64,000 nt of DNA from Idiomarina sp. (GCA_020832105.1 JAFIFH010000074.1:1-64000); one strand, 5' to 3'. Positions 1 through 9,684 are shown, counted from the first letter of the stretch. Numbers and translations are program-made. The notes: generated from the sequence alone by a model not told the origin.

Positions 1-545
1 TTGATGATGCTGCCGGTGAAGCCTTCGATAAGACCGCAAAACTGATGGGCCTGGACTACCCAGGCGGTCCACGGTTGGCAAAGTTAGCAGAGCAGGGTCG
101 TGCGAATCCTGAATTTGTTTTTCCACGGCCCATGACCGATCGTCCAGGTTTAGACTTTTCCTTTAGTGGTCTGAAAACCGCAGCGTCCAATGCCATTGCT
201 AAAAGCGATATGAGTGAGCAAAACCGTGCGGATATCGCCTTTGGGTTTCAAAAAGCGGTGGTAGATACGCTGGCGATTAAATGCCGGCGGGCGCTTCAGC
301 AAACGGGTCTACAACGCCTGGTTGTTGCTGGTGGGGTCAGTGCGAATCTCGAATTGCGCCGTCAGCTTGCTGAATTAACCACCAAACTTGGCGGTCAGGT
401 ATATTATCCCCGAGCAGAATTTTGTACCGACAATGGCGCAATGATTGCTTTTGCCGGTGCCCAGCGTTTGCAGGCCGGGCAACATGAAGATTTATCTGTG
501 ATTACCAGGCCGCGTTGGCCTTTAGACCAGTTACCTGCAGTTTAA
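1..545 (+). CDS. tsaD: tRNA N6-threonylcarbamoyladenosine transferase TsaD, C-terminal part
   Basis: The window opens inside this gene; the frame is open from base 3 and reads [11 protein letters not shown] before the first ATG at 45, so the start lies outside. TsaD moves the threonylcarbamoyl group from its adenylate onto A37 of ANN-decoding tRNAs, with TsaB and TsaE, in the cytoplasm. Visible family signatures are the substrate-loop stretch with DYPGGP, the F-S-F-S-G-L-K-T segment, [10 protein letters not shown] and the late C-T-D-N-G-A-M-I-A segment of the ASKHA ATP/metal site. About 181 residues, roughly the last half of the usual 340, are present. Its TAA overlaps the plsY stop on the other strand. 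Confidence 0.96.
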   Translation, partial: DDAAGEAFDKTAKLMGLDYPGGPRLAKLAEQGRANPEFVFPRPMTDRPGLDFSFSGLKTAASNAIAKSDMSEQNRADIAFGFQKAVVDTLAIKCRRALQQTGLQRLVVAGGVSANLELRRQLAELTTKLGGQVYYPRAEFCTDNGAMIAFAGAQRLQAGQHEDLSVITRPRWPLDQLPAV

Positions 546-1129
546 GGCTTACGAAAACCTACTTCATCACCGCGCCAGAGCCGCACGATATTGGTGCGGT
601 GGCGCCATACTATAAGCGCTGCAAGCATAATTGCCGGAACCGTGTACTCGGGTTTGATAATAAACGCGTAAATGGGGGCCAGGCTTACGGTGACCAGCGC
701 TGCCAGTGACGATACCCGGGTCACAAAGAACGCCAGTAGCCAGGTCACAATCAAGAGTATTGCCATCTCCCAAGCGATTGGGAACATTGCTCCTAATGCG
801 GTGGCAACGGCTTTACCGCCTTTAAAATCAAAATACAGTGGGTAGATGTGGCCAAGACAGGTAGCCATCGCCACCACGGCCAGGATCATTGGGTCCAGCC
901 CCAGATAATAAGACCCCCATACCGGCAGCATGCCTTTGAGTACGTCAAACAACAACGTGATTGCCGCTGGTGGCCAGCCTCCTAAACGGAACACATTGGT
1001 CGTGCCCGGGTTGCCTGAGCCGCGAAAGCGAGGGTCATCTAAGCCGAATAACCGACAAACAACAACCGCACTGCTGAACGAGCCTATCAGGTAGGCAGTT
1101 AGCATCATCAGTAAAGCAAGGGCGGACAT
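542..1129 (-). CDS. plsY: Acyl-phosphate:glycerol-3-phosphate acyltransferase PlsY
   Basis: An inner-membrane enzyme that acylates glycerol-3-phosphate with acyl-phosphate from PlsX, the first step of phospholipid synthesis. The 195 residues have the family length and are strongly hydrophobic with several membrane spans. The three cytoplasmic motifs are visible: GSGNPGTTN at residues 37-45, the G-H-I-Y-P segment followed by F-K-G-G-K-A-V-A-T at about 93-110, and a last one near R-L-W-R-G-D-E close to the C-terminus. Its stop overlaps that of tsaD tail to tail, and it diverges from folB. The neighbourhood tsaD, plsY, folB is common in gammaproteobacteria. Confidence 0.96.
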   Translation of the reverse strand: MSALALLMMLTAYLIGSFSSAVVVCRLFGLDDPRFRGSGNPGTTNVFRLGGWPPAAITLLFDVLKGMLPVWGSYYLGLDPMILAVVAMATCLGHIYPLYFDFKGGKAVATALGAMFPIAWEMAILLIVTWLLAFFVTRVSSLAALVTVSLAPIYAFIIKPEYTVPAIMLAALIVWRHRTNIVRLWRGDEVGFRKP

Positions 1130-1298
1130 GGTTGGGTTTTGGCCTTAAGTTAAGGTAGTATCTGGACGGAAATTGCCAGGCTGTCATTTAGCTGCACCGT
1201 ATTGGTAGAATAAAAGGTTTGCTAATAAAATGCTATCCGACCAGCCAGATTTACAACTTATTGATGACCCTACTTAACTTTAAATCAAGAGAGTCTCC

Positions 1299-1658
1299 AT
1301 GTCAGACATCGTCATTATTGAAGGCCTGAAAATAGATGCCGTGATTGGTATTTATGATTGGGAAAAAGAAGTCCGTCAGCCACTGCTATTTGACCTTGAG
1401 ATGGCTTGGGACAATCGCGCCCCTGCGCAAACTGATGATATTCGTTTGGCTCTGGATTATGAGGCGGTGAGCAATGAGCTAACCGCACTGGTGAAGCGCA
1501 AGCCTTATGAGCTGATTGAGCGAGTGGCAGAAGAAAGTGCCGCAATGATCATGCAGACTTTTAACGTTAAGTGGTTACGCTTGCGCGTGAACAAACCGAC
1601 GGCGTTGAAAAATGCGCACACCGTCGCGGTACAGATAGAGCGTGGTAAGCGTGGCTAA
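1299..1658 (+). CDS. folB: Dihydroneopterin aldolase FolB
   Basis: Converts 7,8-dihydroneopterin to 6-hydroxymethyl-dihydropterin and glycolaldehyde in folate synthesis. The 119 residues match the family length. The pterin-site glutamate E22 in I-G-I-Y-D-W-E and the catalytic lysine K99 in R-V-N-K-P are present, and A-W-D-N-R and L-I-E-R-V-A-E-E are typical of the enterobacterial enzyme. The start at 1299 follows a weak purine-rich site (AAGAGAG). It overlaps folK by 8 nt, so the two consecutive folate steps are translationally coupled. Confidence 0.95.
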   Translation: MSDIVIIEGLKIDAVIGIYDWEKEVRQPLLFDLEMAWDNRAPAQTDDIRLALDYEAVSNELTALVKRKPYELIERVAEESAAMIMQTFNVKWLRLRVNKPTALKNAHTVAVQIERGKRG

Positions 1659-2217
1659 AGTTTTAATCAGTATTGGCAGTAATATTGAACCTGCCACACA
1701 GGTTCGCAAAGCGGTGGGCACGTTGTTGCGTGAGTTTGCAGAGGTGCGCTTGTCCAGCGTATATGAAAGCCGCGCAGTAGGCTTTAGTGGAGACAATTTT
1801 TTAAACCTGGTCGCCTGTGTTGAAACCGACCAGGGTCTCGCCCAGTTACAGGGCCTGTTTAAACGGATTGAAATCGAACAGGGTCGCGATTTAAATGCCG
1901 CAAAATTTACCCCACGTACCATCGACCTGGATATCCTGCTATATGACAACGTGGTTCAGCAAGGAGATACCGCGCGGGACCAGCCGCAATTGCCGCGCGC
2001 GGAAATTACCTACAATGCCTTTGTACTCAGGCCACTTGCTGAGTTAGTGCCAAATTGGCAACATCCAATATTAAAGCAAACTTACGCCAGTTTATGGCGT
2101 GAGTTCAGCGCAACGCCCCAAGCGGACGAGCAGGAACTCTGGCCAGTCAGCTTTGATTGGACAGGGGTTAGTCTGTCTGCGCGGGCGCAGACCCCTGTTG
2201 CTGAAGCGCCTCGTTGA
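1651..2217 (+). CDS. folK: HPPK, 2-amino-4-hydroxy-6-hydroxymethyldihydropteridine diphosphokinase
   Basis: Transfers pyrophosphate from ATP to the FolB product, the next step of folate synthesis. Family motifs are the N-terminal [14 protein letters not shown], and [11 protein letters not shown], which contains the magnesium-binding aspartates. I prefer the GTG at 1651 ([11 protein letters not shown]), inside the folB stop and preceded by GGTAAG; a GTG at 1642 would add three residues. The last 40 or so residues go beyond the conserved domain. The 3' end overlaps cca tail to tail by 50 nt, so the C-terminal tails of both proteins share DNA. Confidence 0.93.
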   Translation: MAKVLISIGSNIEPATQVRKAVGTLLREFAEVRLSSVYESRAVGFSGDNFLNLVACVETDQGLAQLQGLFKRIEIEQGRDLNAAKFTPRTIDLDILLYDNVVQQGDTARDQPQLPRAEITYNAFVLRPLAELVPNWQHPILKQTYASLWREFSATPQADEQELWPVSFDWTGVSLSARAQTPVAEAPR

Positions 2218-3355
2218 CACTTTTAAACCGCTTCTGGGCGAGTTGCTGCCCGATTTGCGCTCCGCTCAGTCCAGCATCCATAAATTCCTCTGCACTGACT
2301 GCACAGTAGGCTTGTTCTGCAAGGATTAATTGCTCGAGCACATGGGTATGCGGCACCGCATCAGCCAACCTGTCGCGTGCTGGCGGATTGAGCGCCACCA
2401 CACGACATGCCCGCATGGCGTCCTGCCAGCGCTGTGGGCGGCGGATTGGATCGGCAAGCTTCAGCATATTGATGACATCGTCTGCCAACAGTGTTGGAGC
2501 TTTTAATAAATGTTCAATCCTGAACAATAAAGTACTGACTTCTGCACAGTCATTAGGTACCCGTAGTGCCTGTTGTAATTGGCCTGTGGTTAACTTCGGG
2601 TTCGCGCGCAGCACGCACAGAGCAAATAAGGCGTAGCGGCTCGGCAGCGTGGCCGGCTCATGTGGCTGGCTTGCAGCATCCATCAACAGACGCCAGTCGA
2701 TAGGGTTGAGCCCCTCCGCTTGCTTAGGATCCAACAGCAGCTGCGACCAGGCATCAAGGTCACTAATAAGCTGGCAAAACACATGGGGCGCGGGACCGGT
2801 CAAACACCGACTAAGCTCCTGCCACACCCGTTCACGGCTCAATTCAGTCAGTTCACCACTAGCCACCATATATTGCATCAGGTGCCAGGTTTCGGCGGCG
2901 ATACGAAAGCCAAACTCATGAAAACGCGCAGCGAAGCGAGCGACTCGTAAGATCCGCAATGGGTCTTCACTAAACGCTGGAGACACATGACGCAGCACCC
3001 GACGATGTAGATCTTCTATACCGCCGTAAGGGTCGACCAGCTTGTCATCACTACTTTTAGCAATCGCATTAATGGTCAGGTCGCGACGCTGCAAGTCATC
3101 TTCCAGGGTTACATCCGGCGCCGCATAGCAGGTGAAACCGGTATAGCCTTTACCTGCCTTACGTTCGGTTCGGGCGAGGGCATACTCTTCCTGGGTTTGC
3201 GGGTGCAAGAATACCGGGAAGTCTTTGCCTACCTGGCGGTAGCCTTTATCCAGCAACATTTGCGGCGATGCACCGACGATGACAAAGTCTCGATCGACCA
3301 CTTCGAGGCCAAGTAACTCATCGCGCACAGCGCCGCCAACCAGGTAAATTTGCAA
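2168..3355 (-). CDS. cca: CCA-adding tRNA nucleotidyltransferase, HD-less type
   Basis: Adds or repairs the 3' CCA end of tRNAs using CTP and ATP. The class II nucleotidyltransferase head is clear: [10 protein letters not shown] at 7-16, metal aspartates D21 and D23 in V-D-R-D-F, the basic A-R-T-E-R-K segment, [11 protein letters not shown], and the [12 protein letters not shown] template region. The E. coli protein carries a phosphohydrolase HD domain after this; here the aligned stretch reads [11 protein letters not shown] with no HD pair, so only the transferase activity is predicted. The length (395) fits the known HD-less gammaproteobacterial type. It overlaps folK by 50 nt. Confidence 0.94.
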   Translation of the reverse strand: MQIYLVGGAVRDELLGLEVVDRDFVIVGASPQMLLDKGYRQVGKDFPVFLHPQTQEEYALARTERKAGKGYTGFTCYAAPDVTLEDDLQRRDLTINAIAKSSDDKLVDPYGGIEDLHRRVLRHVSPAFSEDPLRILRVARFAARFHEFGFRIAAETWHLMQYMVASGELTELSRERVWQELSRCLTGPAPHVFCQLISDLDAWSQLLLDPKQAEGLNPIDWRLLMDAASQPHEPATLPSRYALFALCVLRANPKLTTGQLQQALRVPNDCAEVSTLLFRIEHLLKAPTLLADDVINMLKLADPIRRPQRWQDAMRACRVVALNPPARDRLADAVPHTHVLEQLILAEQAYCAVSAEEFMDAGLSGAQIGQQLAQKRFKSVNEALQQQGSAPAQTD

Positions 3356-3472
3356 AATATCTGCTCCAATCAGTTAAATAGAAAAGATCACATTCAATGC
3401 CGTACATTTTTGCATAGTCTACCTTACATTTTGAAGTTGCAAGGATAGCAAAGCTTTGTAATGATACACGTA

Positions 3473-3490
3473 TATTAAACGTGTGTTTGA
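3473..3490. promoter_or_regulatory. Possible PsrA/FadR-like operator upstream of acyl-CoA dehydrogenase
   Basis: The 18-base imperfect dyad ATTAAACGTGTGTTTGAA lies about 80 bases before the acyl-CoA dehydrogenase start. Its core AAAC-N4-GTTTG resembles the PsrA box known from Pseudomonas and related gammaproteobacteria, where PsrA represses fatty-acid oxidation genes. Only one half matches fully, so this is a suggestion. Confidence 0.35.
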
Positions 3491-3571
3491 AACCAGCGTT
3501 TTCATTGTTTCGTTTAACCAGTACGTTGCTACTCAATTGTATAGCGTATTGCCAGTGGCCAGGAGGTAGTT

Positions 3572-5350
3572 GTGAGCGACTATAAGGCATCTCTTCAGGA
3601 TATGAACTTTGTGCTACATGAAGTATTTAATGTAGCGGGTGATTGGGCAACGATGCCCGAGCTTCAGGATATGATGGACGCAGACACGGCGAGCGCGATT
3701 CTTGAAGAAGCGGCAAAAATGACTGAAGGTCTGATTGCACCGAATGCCCGCAATGCCGACGAGCAGGGGGTCAGCTACAAGGACACCGTGGTCACTACAC
3801 CCGATGGTTACAAAGAAGCGTTCAAACAACTGGCTGAAGGCGGCTGGGTTGGGGTTACTGCAAACCCTGAATTTGGCGGTATGGGTTTACCGAAAGTTAT
3901 TTCTGCCCAGTATGAAGAGATGATGTGCGCTGCAGATATCTCATTTTCATTGTACTCAGGTTTAACGGCCGGGGCGATTATCGCTCTGGATTCGCACGCC
4001 AGTGACGAGCTGAAAGAGCAATATATTCCACGCATGGCGTCTGGCGAGTGGACCGGTACTATGTGTTTGACCGAGCCACATGCCGGTACTGACTTAGGTA
4101 TCATCCGCACTAAGGCGGACCCTCAGGCTGATGGTAGTTTTGCCCTGACCGGTACCAAAATCTTTATCACCGGTGGTGAGCATGACCTCACTGACAACAT
4201 TATTCATCTGGTGCTGGCGAAACTGCCAGACGCACCTGCAGGCTCAAAAGGTATTTCGTTGTTCTTAGTGCCTAAGTTTCTGGTTAATGACGATGGGTCA
4301 TTGGGCGAGCGTAATGCAGTGGCTGCGGGCTCAGTTGAGCATAAAATGGGTATTCACGGCTCGGCGACGTGCGTGATGAATTTTGATGGTGCGCAGGGCT
4401 GGTTAGTGGGTGAGCCGAATCGTGGTTTGGCTGCGATGTTTACGATGATGAACTACGAGCGTTTAGGGGTTGGTATTCAAGGCTTAGGCGCGGCAGCACG
4501 ATCTTACGGTATTGCGCTGGATTATGCCAAAGACCGTCGTCAGGGGCGTGGTGCGAAAGCGACTCAAGATCCAAATGCAGCAGCAGACCCCTTGATTGTG
4601 CATGGTGATATTCGCCGCATGTTGTTGACCATGAAGTCATTTATTGAAGGTGGTCGAGCGTTTTCAAGCTATGTCGGCCAGCAGCTTGACCGCGCTAAAT
4701 ATGCACCTGAGCAGAGCGAGCGTGAGGCTGCTGATAACCTGGTTGCCTTGCTAACGCCGGTTGCGAAAGCATTTATGACCGACACCGGTTTAGAAGTAAC
4801 CATTCACGGCCAGCAAATTCTCGGCGGTCACGGTTACGTGCGCGAATGGGGCCAGGAACAGTGGGTACGGGATTGTCGAATCGCGCAAATCTATGAGGGC
4901 ACGAATGGCATTCAGGCGCTTGATCTCTTAGGTCGTAAGGTTGCCGGTTCTCGTGGTGAGCTGCTAAAACCGCTATTGGCTGATATCGAGAAGACACTGG
5001 CTGAAGCAGGTGACGGCTGGCAACAGGAAGCGACACAACTACGTGACGCAGCCACTGCGGTGCAGGCTATTACTGCGAAGATTCTTGGTCAGGTGGGCGA
5101 GGATGAAAACATCATCAACAGCCTCGCAGTCGAGTACTTGCAACTGATTGGCTACGTTAGCTACGCCTACCTATGGCTGCGCATGGCGCTGGTAGCCGAG
5201 GCCAGTGACAGCACTGATAACTTCTATGCTGCGAAAGCAAAAACCGCGCGTTTCTACTTCGCTAAAATTTTGCCGCGGATCCACGGCTTGATTGGTGCAT
5301 TAGAAACTGGTTCAGAGAACCTGTTTGCGCATGACGAGAACGATTTTTAG
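3572..5350 (+). CDS. Acyl-CoA dehydrogenase, DmdC-like long form
   Basis: An FAD-dependent enzyme that introduces a 2,3-double bond into an acyl-CoA. At 592 residues it belongs to the long subgroup with an extra N-terminal helix segment and an extra C-terminal domain; that group includes 3-methylmercaptopropionyl-CoA dehydrogenase DmdC and many unassigned fatty acyl-CoA dehydrogenases. Visible motifs: M-C-L-T-E-P-H-A-G-T-D (flavin loop), the K-I-F-I-T-G-G segment, G-Q-Q-I-L-G-G-H-G-Y, and the catalytic-base region I-Y-E-G-T-N-G-I-Q-A. Translation starts at GTG 3572 behind a strong AGGAGGT. It stands alone, with a dyad upstream and a terminator downstream. The substrate cannot be told from sequence. 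Confidence 0.9.
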   Translation: MSDYKASLQDMNFVLHEVFNVAGDWATMPELQDMMDADTASAILEEAAKMTEGLIAPNARNADEQGVSYKDTVVTTPDGYKEAFKQLAEGGWVGVTANPEFGGMGLPKVISAQYEEMMCAADISFSLYSGLTAGAIIALDSHASDELKEQYIPRMASGEWTGTMCLTEPHAGTDLGIIRTKADPQADGSFALTGTKIFITGGEHDLTDNIIHLVLAKLPDAPAGSKGISLFLVPKFLVNDDGSLGERNAVAAGSVEHKMGIHGSATCVMNFDGAQGWLVGEPNRGLAAMFTMMNYERLGVGIQGLGAAARSYGIALDYAKDRRQGRGAKATQDPNAAADPLIVHGDIRRMLLTMKSFIEGGRAFSSYVGQQLDRAKYAPEQSEREAADNLVALLTPVAKAFMTDTGLEVTIHGQQILGGHGYVREWGQEQWVRDCRIAQIYEGTNGIQALDLLGRKVAGSRGELLKPLLADIEKTLAEAGDGWQQEATQLRDAATAVQAITAKILGQVGEDENIINSLAVEYLQLIGYVSYAYLWLRMALVAEASDSTDNFYAAKAKTARFYFAKILPRIHGLIGALETGSENLFAHDENDF

Positions 5351-5384
5351 ATGTAGCACTTACTGCTATTAAATCGTTGTTTTC

Positions 5385-5413
5385 AAAGGCTATCCGTGGG
5401 GTAGCCTTTTTTT
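5385..5413 (+). terminator. Rho-independent terminator of the acyl-CoA dehydrogenase gene
   Basis: AAAGGCTA (5385-5392) pairs with TAGCCTTT (5402-5409) around a short loop and runs into a series of eight or more T, about 35 bases after the stop codon. Confidence 0.9.
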
Positions 5414-5480
5414 TAGTTGTGAGTTTTTATACACTAAGACGCAATGTAATAGTTTATCAGCGATTTTAACTAGGAAACTC

Positions 5481-6314
5481 ATGGCCCAACGTCCCACCAT
5501 GTATCAAGTTGATGCGTTCACCAACCAGATTTTCAAAGGTAATCCCGCCGCAGTCATGGAGCTGAAGGAATGGCCCAACGACGATGTATTGTTAAGCATC
5601 GCCAGTGAAAACAACCTGTCAGAGACTGCCTTTTTAACCAGGTCTGAGCAGGACGGGTACGACTATGATTTGCGCTGGTTTACGCCTGCCGCAGAAGTGG
5701 ACCTTTGCGGGCATGCAACTTTGGCAAGTGCCCATGTGCTTTTTGAGCATCTTCATTTCCCAGCACCCCAAGTGAACTTCATGACCCGCAGTGGGGCGCT
5801 GAGTGTACGCCAGCAAAGCGATGGTCTATTGGTGATGGACTTTCCTGCCGCTGGTGTAGAACCGGTGTTAGCACCCCCCGCTTTGTTGCAAGGGCTAAAC
5901 CTGAAGGACTCAGCCGAGGTCGAGGTATACCAAAGTTACGACTATATCGTGGTGTTGCCAGACCAGCGTGCAGTTGAGCAATTATCGGTAGACTTTAATG
6001 CCCTGTCTGCAGTTGAGGGGCGGGGCGTGGTGGTGACCGCACCTGGGAATGACTGTGATTTTGTCAGCCGTTGTTTTTTTCCTAAGCTTGACGTGAATGA
6101 GGACCCGGTTACCGGTTCGGCTCACTGTGAACTTGCACCCTTGTGGGCGCAACGCTTAGGTAAGTCGCAGCTTAGCGCAAGGCAGTTGTCACTTCGGGGT
6201 GGGGATATCGAATGCGAAGTGGTTGCAGATCGGGTGATGTTGCGGGGCAGAGCGGCGACCTACATGGTGGCACAGCTGCATGTGGAACTTGCTCCTGCAG
6301 AATCCAGTATATAA
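5481..6314 (+). CDS. PhzF-family isomerase/epimerase-like protein
   Basis: Belongs to the PhzF/diaminopimelate-epimerase fold family, whose best known member isomerises dihydro-hydroxyanthranilate in phenazine synthesis; most members, such as E. coli YddE, have no known substrate. The 277 residues show the N-terminal Y-Q-V-D-A-F-T, G-N-P-A-A-V, the catalytic glutamate in N-N-L-S-E-T-A-F, the W-F-T-P-A-A-E-V-D-L-C-G-H-A-T stretch, and the C-terminal D-P-V-T-G-S-A-H-C. No phenazine genes are nearby, so a phenazine role is unlikely. It has its own upstream region and converges on the GNAT gene with only 27 bases between. Confidence 0.88.
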   Translation: MAQRPTMYQVDAFTNQIFKGNPAAVMELKEWPNDDVLLSIASENNLSETAFLTRSEQDGYDYDLRWFTPAAEVDLCGHATLASAHVLFEHLHFPAPQVNFMTRSGALSVRQQSDGLLVMDFPAAGVEPVLAPPALLQGLNLKDSAEVEVYQSYDYIVVLPDQRAVEQLSVDFNALSAVEGRGVVVTAPGNDCDFVSRCFFPKLDVNEDPVTGSAHCELAPLWAQRLGKSQLSARQLSLRGGDIECEVVADRVMLRGRAATYMVAQLHVELAPAESSI

Positions 6315-6341
6315 GCAACAGAAGGTAATTAAATAAGGGTT

Positions 6342-6803
6342 TTAGTTTAACTGAAGCTGCATCACAAGACGGTGTTCGCCAGGACCGAGAAAATCAGCGT
6401 GCTGGCCGCCATCGACAAAGCCGAGTTTACGATACAGGCGAATAGCGCCGTGATTGTCTGGTGCAACGCTCAGCCATAGCTTGCTTGCACCAAGCTCAGC
6501 ACAGCTGGTAATGGCACTGGCACAGAGCTTTTCGCCCAACCCCTGTCCCCGAGCCTGCTCAGCCACTAAGGCCGCCATTAACCAGTACTCAGACGGTGAC
6601 TGGGCTGGTGCCACCAACGCATAGCCGGTCACTTGATGTTCCTGCTTTGCAACCCAAAGACCTTGCGGCCACTGAGCCAAGGCTTGATAGAGAAAGCCTG
6701 CGGGGTAACTTTCTACGCCATAATAAGCGCGTTCAAGTGCACTGATAGCTGGAATGTCTTCGGCTTGACCCGCACAGATATTGCTAAGCAGTTTCTGCAT
6801 CAT
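6342..6803 (-). CDS. GNAT-family N-acetyltransferase
   Basis: A small acetyl-CoA-dependent acetyltransferase of about 153 residues. The acetyl-CoA loop is visible as V-A-E-Q-A-R-G-Q-G-L-G-E-K-L (the Q/R-x-x-G-x-G/A motif), followed by L-W-L-S-V-A-P-D-N and A-I-R-L-Y-R-K-L-G-F, the usual C-terminal strand-helix. I place the start at one of two adjacent ATGs (6803 or 6800), where the family-like sequence begins; the longer open frame is only the shadow of the next gene. This overlaps the end of the GGCT gene by 20 nt, so the two are probably translated from one message. The substrate is unknown. Confidence 0.8.
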   Translation of the reverse strand: MMQKLLSNICAGQAEDIPAISALERAYYGVESYPAGFLYQALAQWPQGLWVAKQEHQVTGYALVAPAQSPSEYWLMAALVAEQARGQGLGEKLCASAITSCAELGASKLWLSVAPDNHGAIRLYRKLGFVDGGQHADFLGPGEHRLVMQLQLN

Positions 6804-7284
6804 CGTAAATTGATAACTCAAATTCTTGACGGCCCGGGTCTGGGTCGTCGATGGCCGCGCAAGCGAGGATTTTGTCGATATACTGACAGGCGATGCCATG
6901 CTCGCGAGCCCCGCGCACAACATGCTCTACATACCATTGGTAAGGCTTTATATCGTCTTCAGGGTCAGTGCCAAGATAGGTAAATGCATTGAGCAGCTTG
7001 CCATGTTGGGTGTGTATACGAACGTCGGTGACGTCATAACCAAAGCCCTGACCTTCAATTCGGTCCAGCGTATAGCGCTGGTCGTCAGGCAGTTGATAGA
7101 CCACGCCTAAAGTACTCGCTTTAGGGTTTTCCAGAATCGTACACTTTGCCGAACCATCGTGGCTGCGTTTGCGAAAGCTCATTTCATAGCCCAGCAATAC
7201 GGCCACACCAAGACTCCGTGCACTCGGCACTCTGGCTAGTAGCCGTCGGCTCGACATATTTGAGCCATAAGCAAAATAGTACAT
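6784..7284 (-). CDS. Gamma-glutamylcyclotransferase-like protein
   Basis: The GGCT fold cyclises gamma-glutamyl groups to 5-oxoproline. The 166 residues begin M-Y-Y-F-A-Y-G-S-N-M, the conserved YGSN nucleotide-loop-like motif, and the expected catalytic glutamate is in L-D-R-I-E-G-Q-G-F-G-Y. The C-terminal half, with Y-Q-W-Y-V-E-H-V-V-R-G-A, is typical of stand-alone bacterial GGCT-like proteins. The following GNAT gene overlaps its 3' end, so the two form a two-gene unit. The natural substrate is unknown. Confidence 0.87.
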   Translation of the reverse strand: MYYFAYGSNMSSRRLLARVPSARSLGVAVLLGYEMSFRKRSHDGSAKCTILENPKASTLGVVYQLPDDQRYTLDRIEGQGFGYDVTDVRIHTQHGKLLNAFTYLGTDPEDDIKPYQWYVEHVVRGAREHGIACQYIDKILACAAIDDPDPGRQEFELSIYDDAETA

Positions 7285-7425
7285 AGACGAACTCCATTAG
7301 CGATGACCACTTGTCGCTAAAGTGAATCGAGCTGACCACGCTCATCATGTAAACCGGGTCACCTGCAGGCTGGCAACACAGTTTACTGATTTTAAACACC
7401 TATCTTCAACTTTATTTACATGAAT

Positions 7426-8403
7426 CTACAGGAAAGCTTCAGCTGCAATTGCAAAGGAGCGTTTACGGGCGGCATGATCATAGGCATGGCAGGTCAGCAT
7501 CACTTCATTCACGGCGGTGTCTTTGCTGAACTGGTCAATTTTACGTTTGACCTGCTCTGCATTGCCTAAAGCGGTATAACTTAACGCATGGTTGGCTGCT
7601 GCCAGCGCGTGTGGATCGCAATGCTGTTCAATGTGCTCAACGGGTTCTGCGAGCAAGCCTGGACGGCCCTGACGAAGGGCGACAAACTGCAACTGCATGG
7701 AGCTCATCATAGTGCGTGCGCTGGGTTCATCATCGGCGGCAAACAGATTCATCACCGCCATACTGTAGGGTGCTTGCAATTGGGCAGATGGCACAAACTC
7801 CTGGTTGTACACCTGCAAGGCCTGATGCAACATGTCCGGCGCAAAATGCGAAGCGAATGCATACGGCAGCCCCATTCGCGCAGCAAGGCGAGCGCCAAAT
7901 AAGCTTGAGCCCAATAACCAGACCGGGATATTTTGCTGATACCCAGGCACTGCTTTAACCATATCGGTGGACTTTGCTCCACTTAAATAACCAATTAACT
8001 CAGCCACATCGGCAGGGAAGTTTTCTGCATCTGCAGGGTCACGGCGTAGCGCACGTAGCGTGCCACCGTCAGTGCCTGGTGCTCGGCCTAAACCTAAGTC
8101 AATCCGCCCCGGGTGCAATGCATCGAGGGTTCCGAACTGCTCAGCGACTATATAGGGCGCATGATTTGGCAGCATAATGCCACCTGAACCAATGCGAATA
8201 CGTTGGGTATGCGCGGCAATATGGGCAAGGGCAACCACGGTTGCAGCACTGGCAATGCCTGCCATGTTGTGGTGCTCGGCCATCCAGTACCGATGAAACC
8301 CCAAGGCCTCACAATGCTGTGCCAAATCCACCGAGTTAGTGAGTGACTGCGCGACATTACTGGCGCTGGTTACCGGTGCTAAATCGAGAACTGATAATTT
8401 CAA
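7426..8403 (-). CDS. LLM-class flavin-dependent oxidoreductase (YhbW-like)
   Basis: A luciferase-like TIM-barrel flavoprotein of the alkanal-monooxygenase-like group that includes E. coli YhbW. Typical segments are L-S-V-L-D-L-A-P-V at the start, [22 protein letters not shown], and [14 protein letters not shown] place the start at TTG 8403, because AGAGGT sits just before it and the protein then begins M-K-L-S-V-L-D-L like its relatives; a GTG at 8427 would add eight residues. It follows the DUF2254 gene closely and is probably co-transcribed with it. The substrate is unknown. Confidence 0.87.
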   Translation of the reverse strand: MKLSVLDLAPVTSASNVAQSLTNSVDLAQHCEALGFHRYWMAEHHNMAGIASAATVVALAHIAAHTQRIRIGSGGIMLPNHAPYIVAEQFGTLDALHPGRIDLGLGRAPGTDGGTLRALRRDPADAENFPADVAELIGYLSGAKSTDMVKAVPGYQQNIPVWLLGSSLFGARLAARMGLPYAFASHFAPDMLHQALQVYNQEFVPSAQLQAPYSMAVMNLFAADDEPSARTMMSSMQLQFVALRQGRPGLLAEPVEHIEQHCDPHALAAANHALSYTALGNAEQVKRKIDQFSKDTAVNEVMLTCHAYDHAARKRSFAIAAEAFL

Positions 8404-8433
8404 GGATACCTCTGTTAGTGGCTGCACGAGTAC

Positions 8434-9684
8434 CTAAATCGGTTTGGCGACTGCGTGCAAACGATCTCTCTCATGTTCTAGATGGAGATGTTGGTGGGCA
8501 TATTCAAGGCATATTTTCGCGCATTTCTGCGCGGCCATTTTCAATTCCGGCGAATCCTGAGTGGATAGTGCATAGAGCGCTTTGTGTAAGCGAATATGCA
8601 CTTCCAGCATAGCTCCAGCATCGCGAGCGATGGGAATAAATGCATCCTCAAACAGGCTGTCCAGAGACAATGCGGTGATATATAAATGCGGACAATGAGG
8701 GTGGCTTAAGTCATAGCTCTCAAGATCTCGCCATGGCGCAAGAACCCTAACGTGTCGGGTTATAATATCAATGGCGGTGCCTGGATCATTCATGGCAGGT
8801 GACAGCGCACGCTGGGCAATTTCAGTGAGCACGCATAAACCGAAGCGCGGGTCCTGTTCAAATGACCGTTCGTCACCAATCACGAAAGCGTTGAGCAGTT
8901 CTTGCTGCTGTTTAGGTGTGAGCTGAGCATCGACGGTCAATAGCTCACGGGTAAGATGGACCATAGTGCCTGGTAGCACCGCGATATAAATGTCCGCTTC
9001 TAACGCTTTGGAGCATTTCTCCAGGGCGGGCATGTCAATATGCTGAATATACCCGACTTTGCGCGCAAAAAGCTGCATGCCCTGAATAGTTTGGTTATCC
9101 TTCTTGTCTCTAAGGTGAGCACCAAGGCATGGGTTGCGTCGATAAAAATCAAGGGCTCGGTGGGCCGCTTGCTCGACTTTAGCTGAGGTTTCACCCACCC
9201 GGCCGAGCTTTGTAAGATGCTGAATCCAGCGGAATATAGCAATGATAATAAAGGTGATCATTAACAGGGTGAACGCAAATAGCACTAACCGCCCATTTTC
9301 CTGGTAGACCTCGGTGTTAATGGCAATGATGCCCACCAAACTAAACAGAAATGAGCCAATAAAGACCGCGAGCACGTTTTGCGTGGTGACGTCCTGGCGA
9401 ATGAGTTTGGTGGCGCGTGGGGTCACATTACTGGTGGCTGCCACATAAGCGGAGACCATTACACTGAGCGAAAACGTTGTCACCACCAACATGCTGTTGG
9501 CAAGAATTTCAAGCACATGGTCAATGGTGTCCTGACCTATCTCAAATGGCGCATCAAAGGTTTCAAGCGTGTCTGCAGCGCTACCAATCAGAGCAGCGAT
9601 GACGCCAAAAATCCCGAACAGACAAGCACGCACCCACAACGTGGTGGTGATTTGGCCCCAAAGCCATTGCCATTTTGATAACAT
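8434..9684 (-). CDS. DUF2254 family membrane protein
   Basis: A predicted inner-membrane protein of 416 residues. The N-terminal third carries four hydrophobic segments (about 18-35, 60-85, 105-125 and 132-152); the remainder is soluble and probably cytoplasmic. Segments such as S-A-Y-V-A-A-T-S-N-V-T-P-R-A-T, Q-N-V-L-A-V-F-I-G-S-F-L-F and A-L-S-P-A-M-N-D-P-G-T-A are characteristic of DUF2254, a family of unknown function. It lies 30 bases before the luciferase-like oxidoreductase, so both may be made from one message. An upstream AAAGG precedes the ATG. Confidence 0.85.
   Translation of the reverse strand: MLSKWQWLWGQITTTLWVRACLFGIFGVIAALIGSAADTLETFDAPFEIGQDTIDHVLEILANSMLVVTTFSLSVMVSAYVAATSNVTPRATKLIRQDVTTQNVLAVFIGSFLFSLVGIIAINTEVYQENGRLVLFAFTLLMITFIIIAIFRWIQHLTKLGRVGETSAKVEQAAHRALDFYRRNPCLGAHLRDKKDNQTIQGMQLFARKVGYIQHIDMPALEKCSKALEADIYIAVLPGTMVHLTRELLTVDAQLTPKQQQELLNAFVIGDERSFEQDPRFGLCVLTEIAQRALSPAMNDPGTAIDIITRHVRVLAPWRDLESYDLSHPHCPHLYITALSLDSLFEDAFIPIARDAGAMLEVHIRLHKALYALSTQDSPELKMAAQKCAKICLEYAHQHLHLEHERDRLHAVAKPI

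Noticed and set aside
542-545. Four-base tail-to-tail overlap of the tsaD and plsY stops
   Set aside because: Overlapping convergent stops occur repeatedly in this window (folK/cca, glnE/lpxL, hydroxylase/DUF3047) and reflect compactness, not a special signal.
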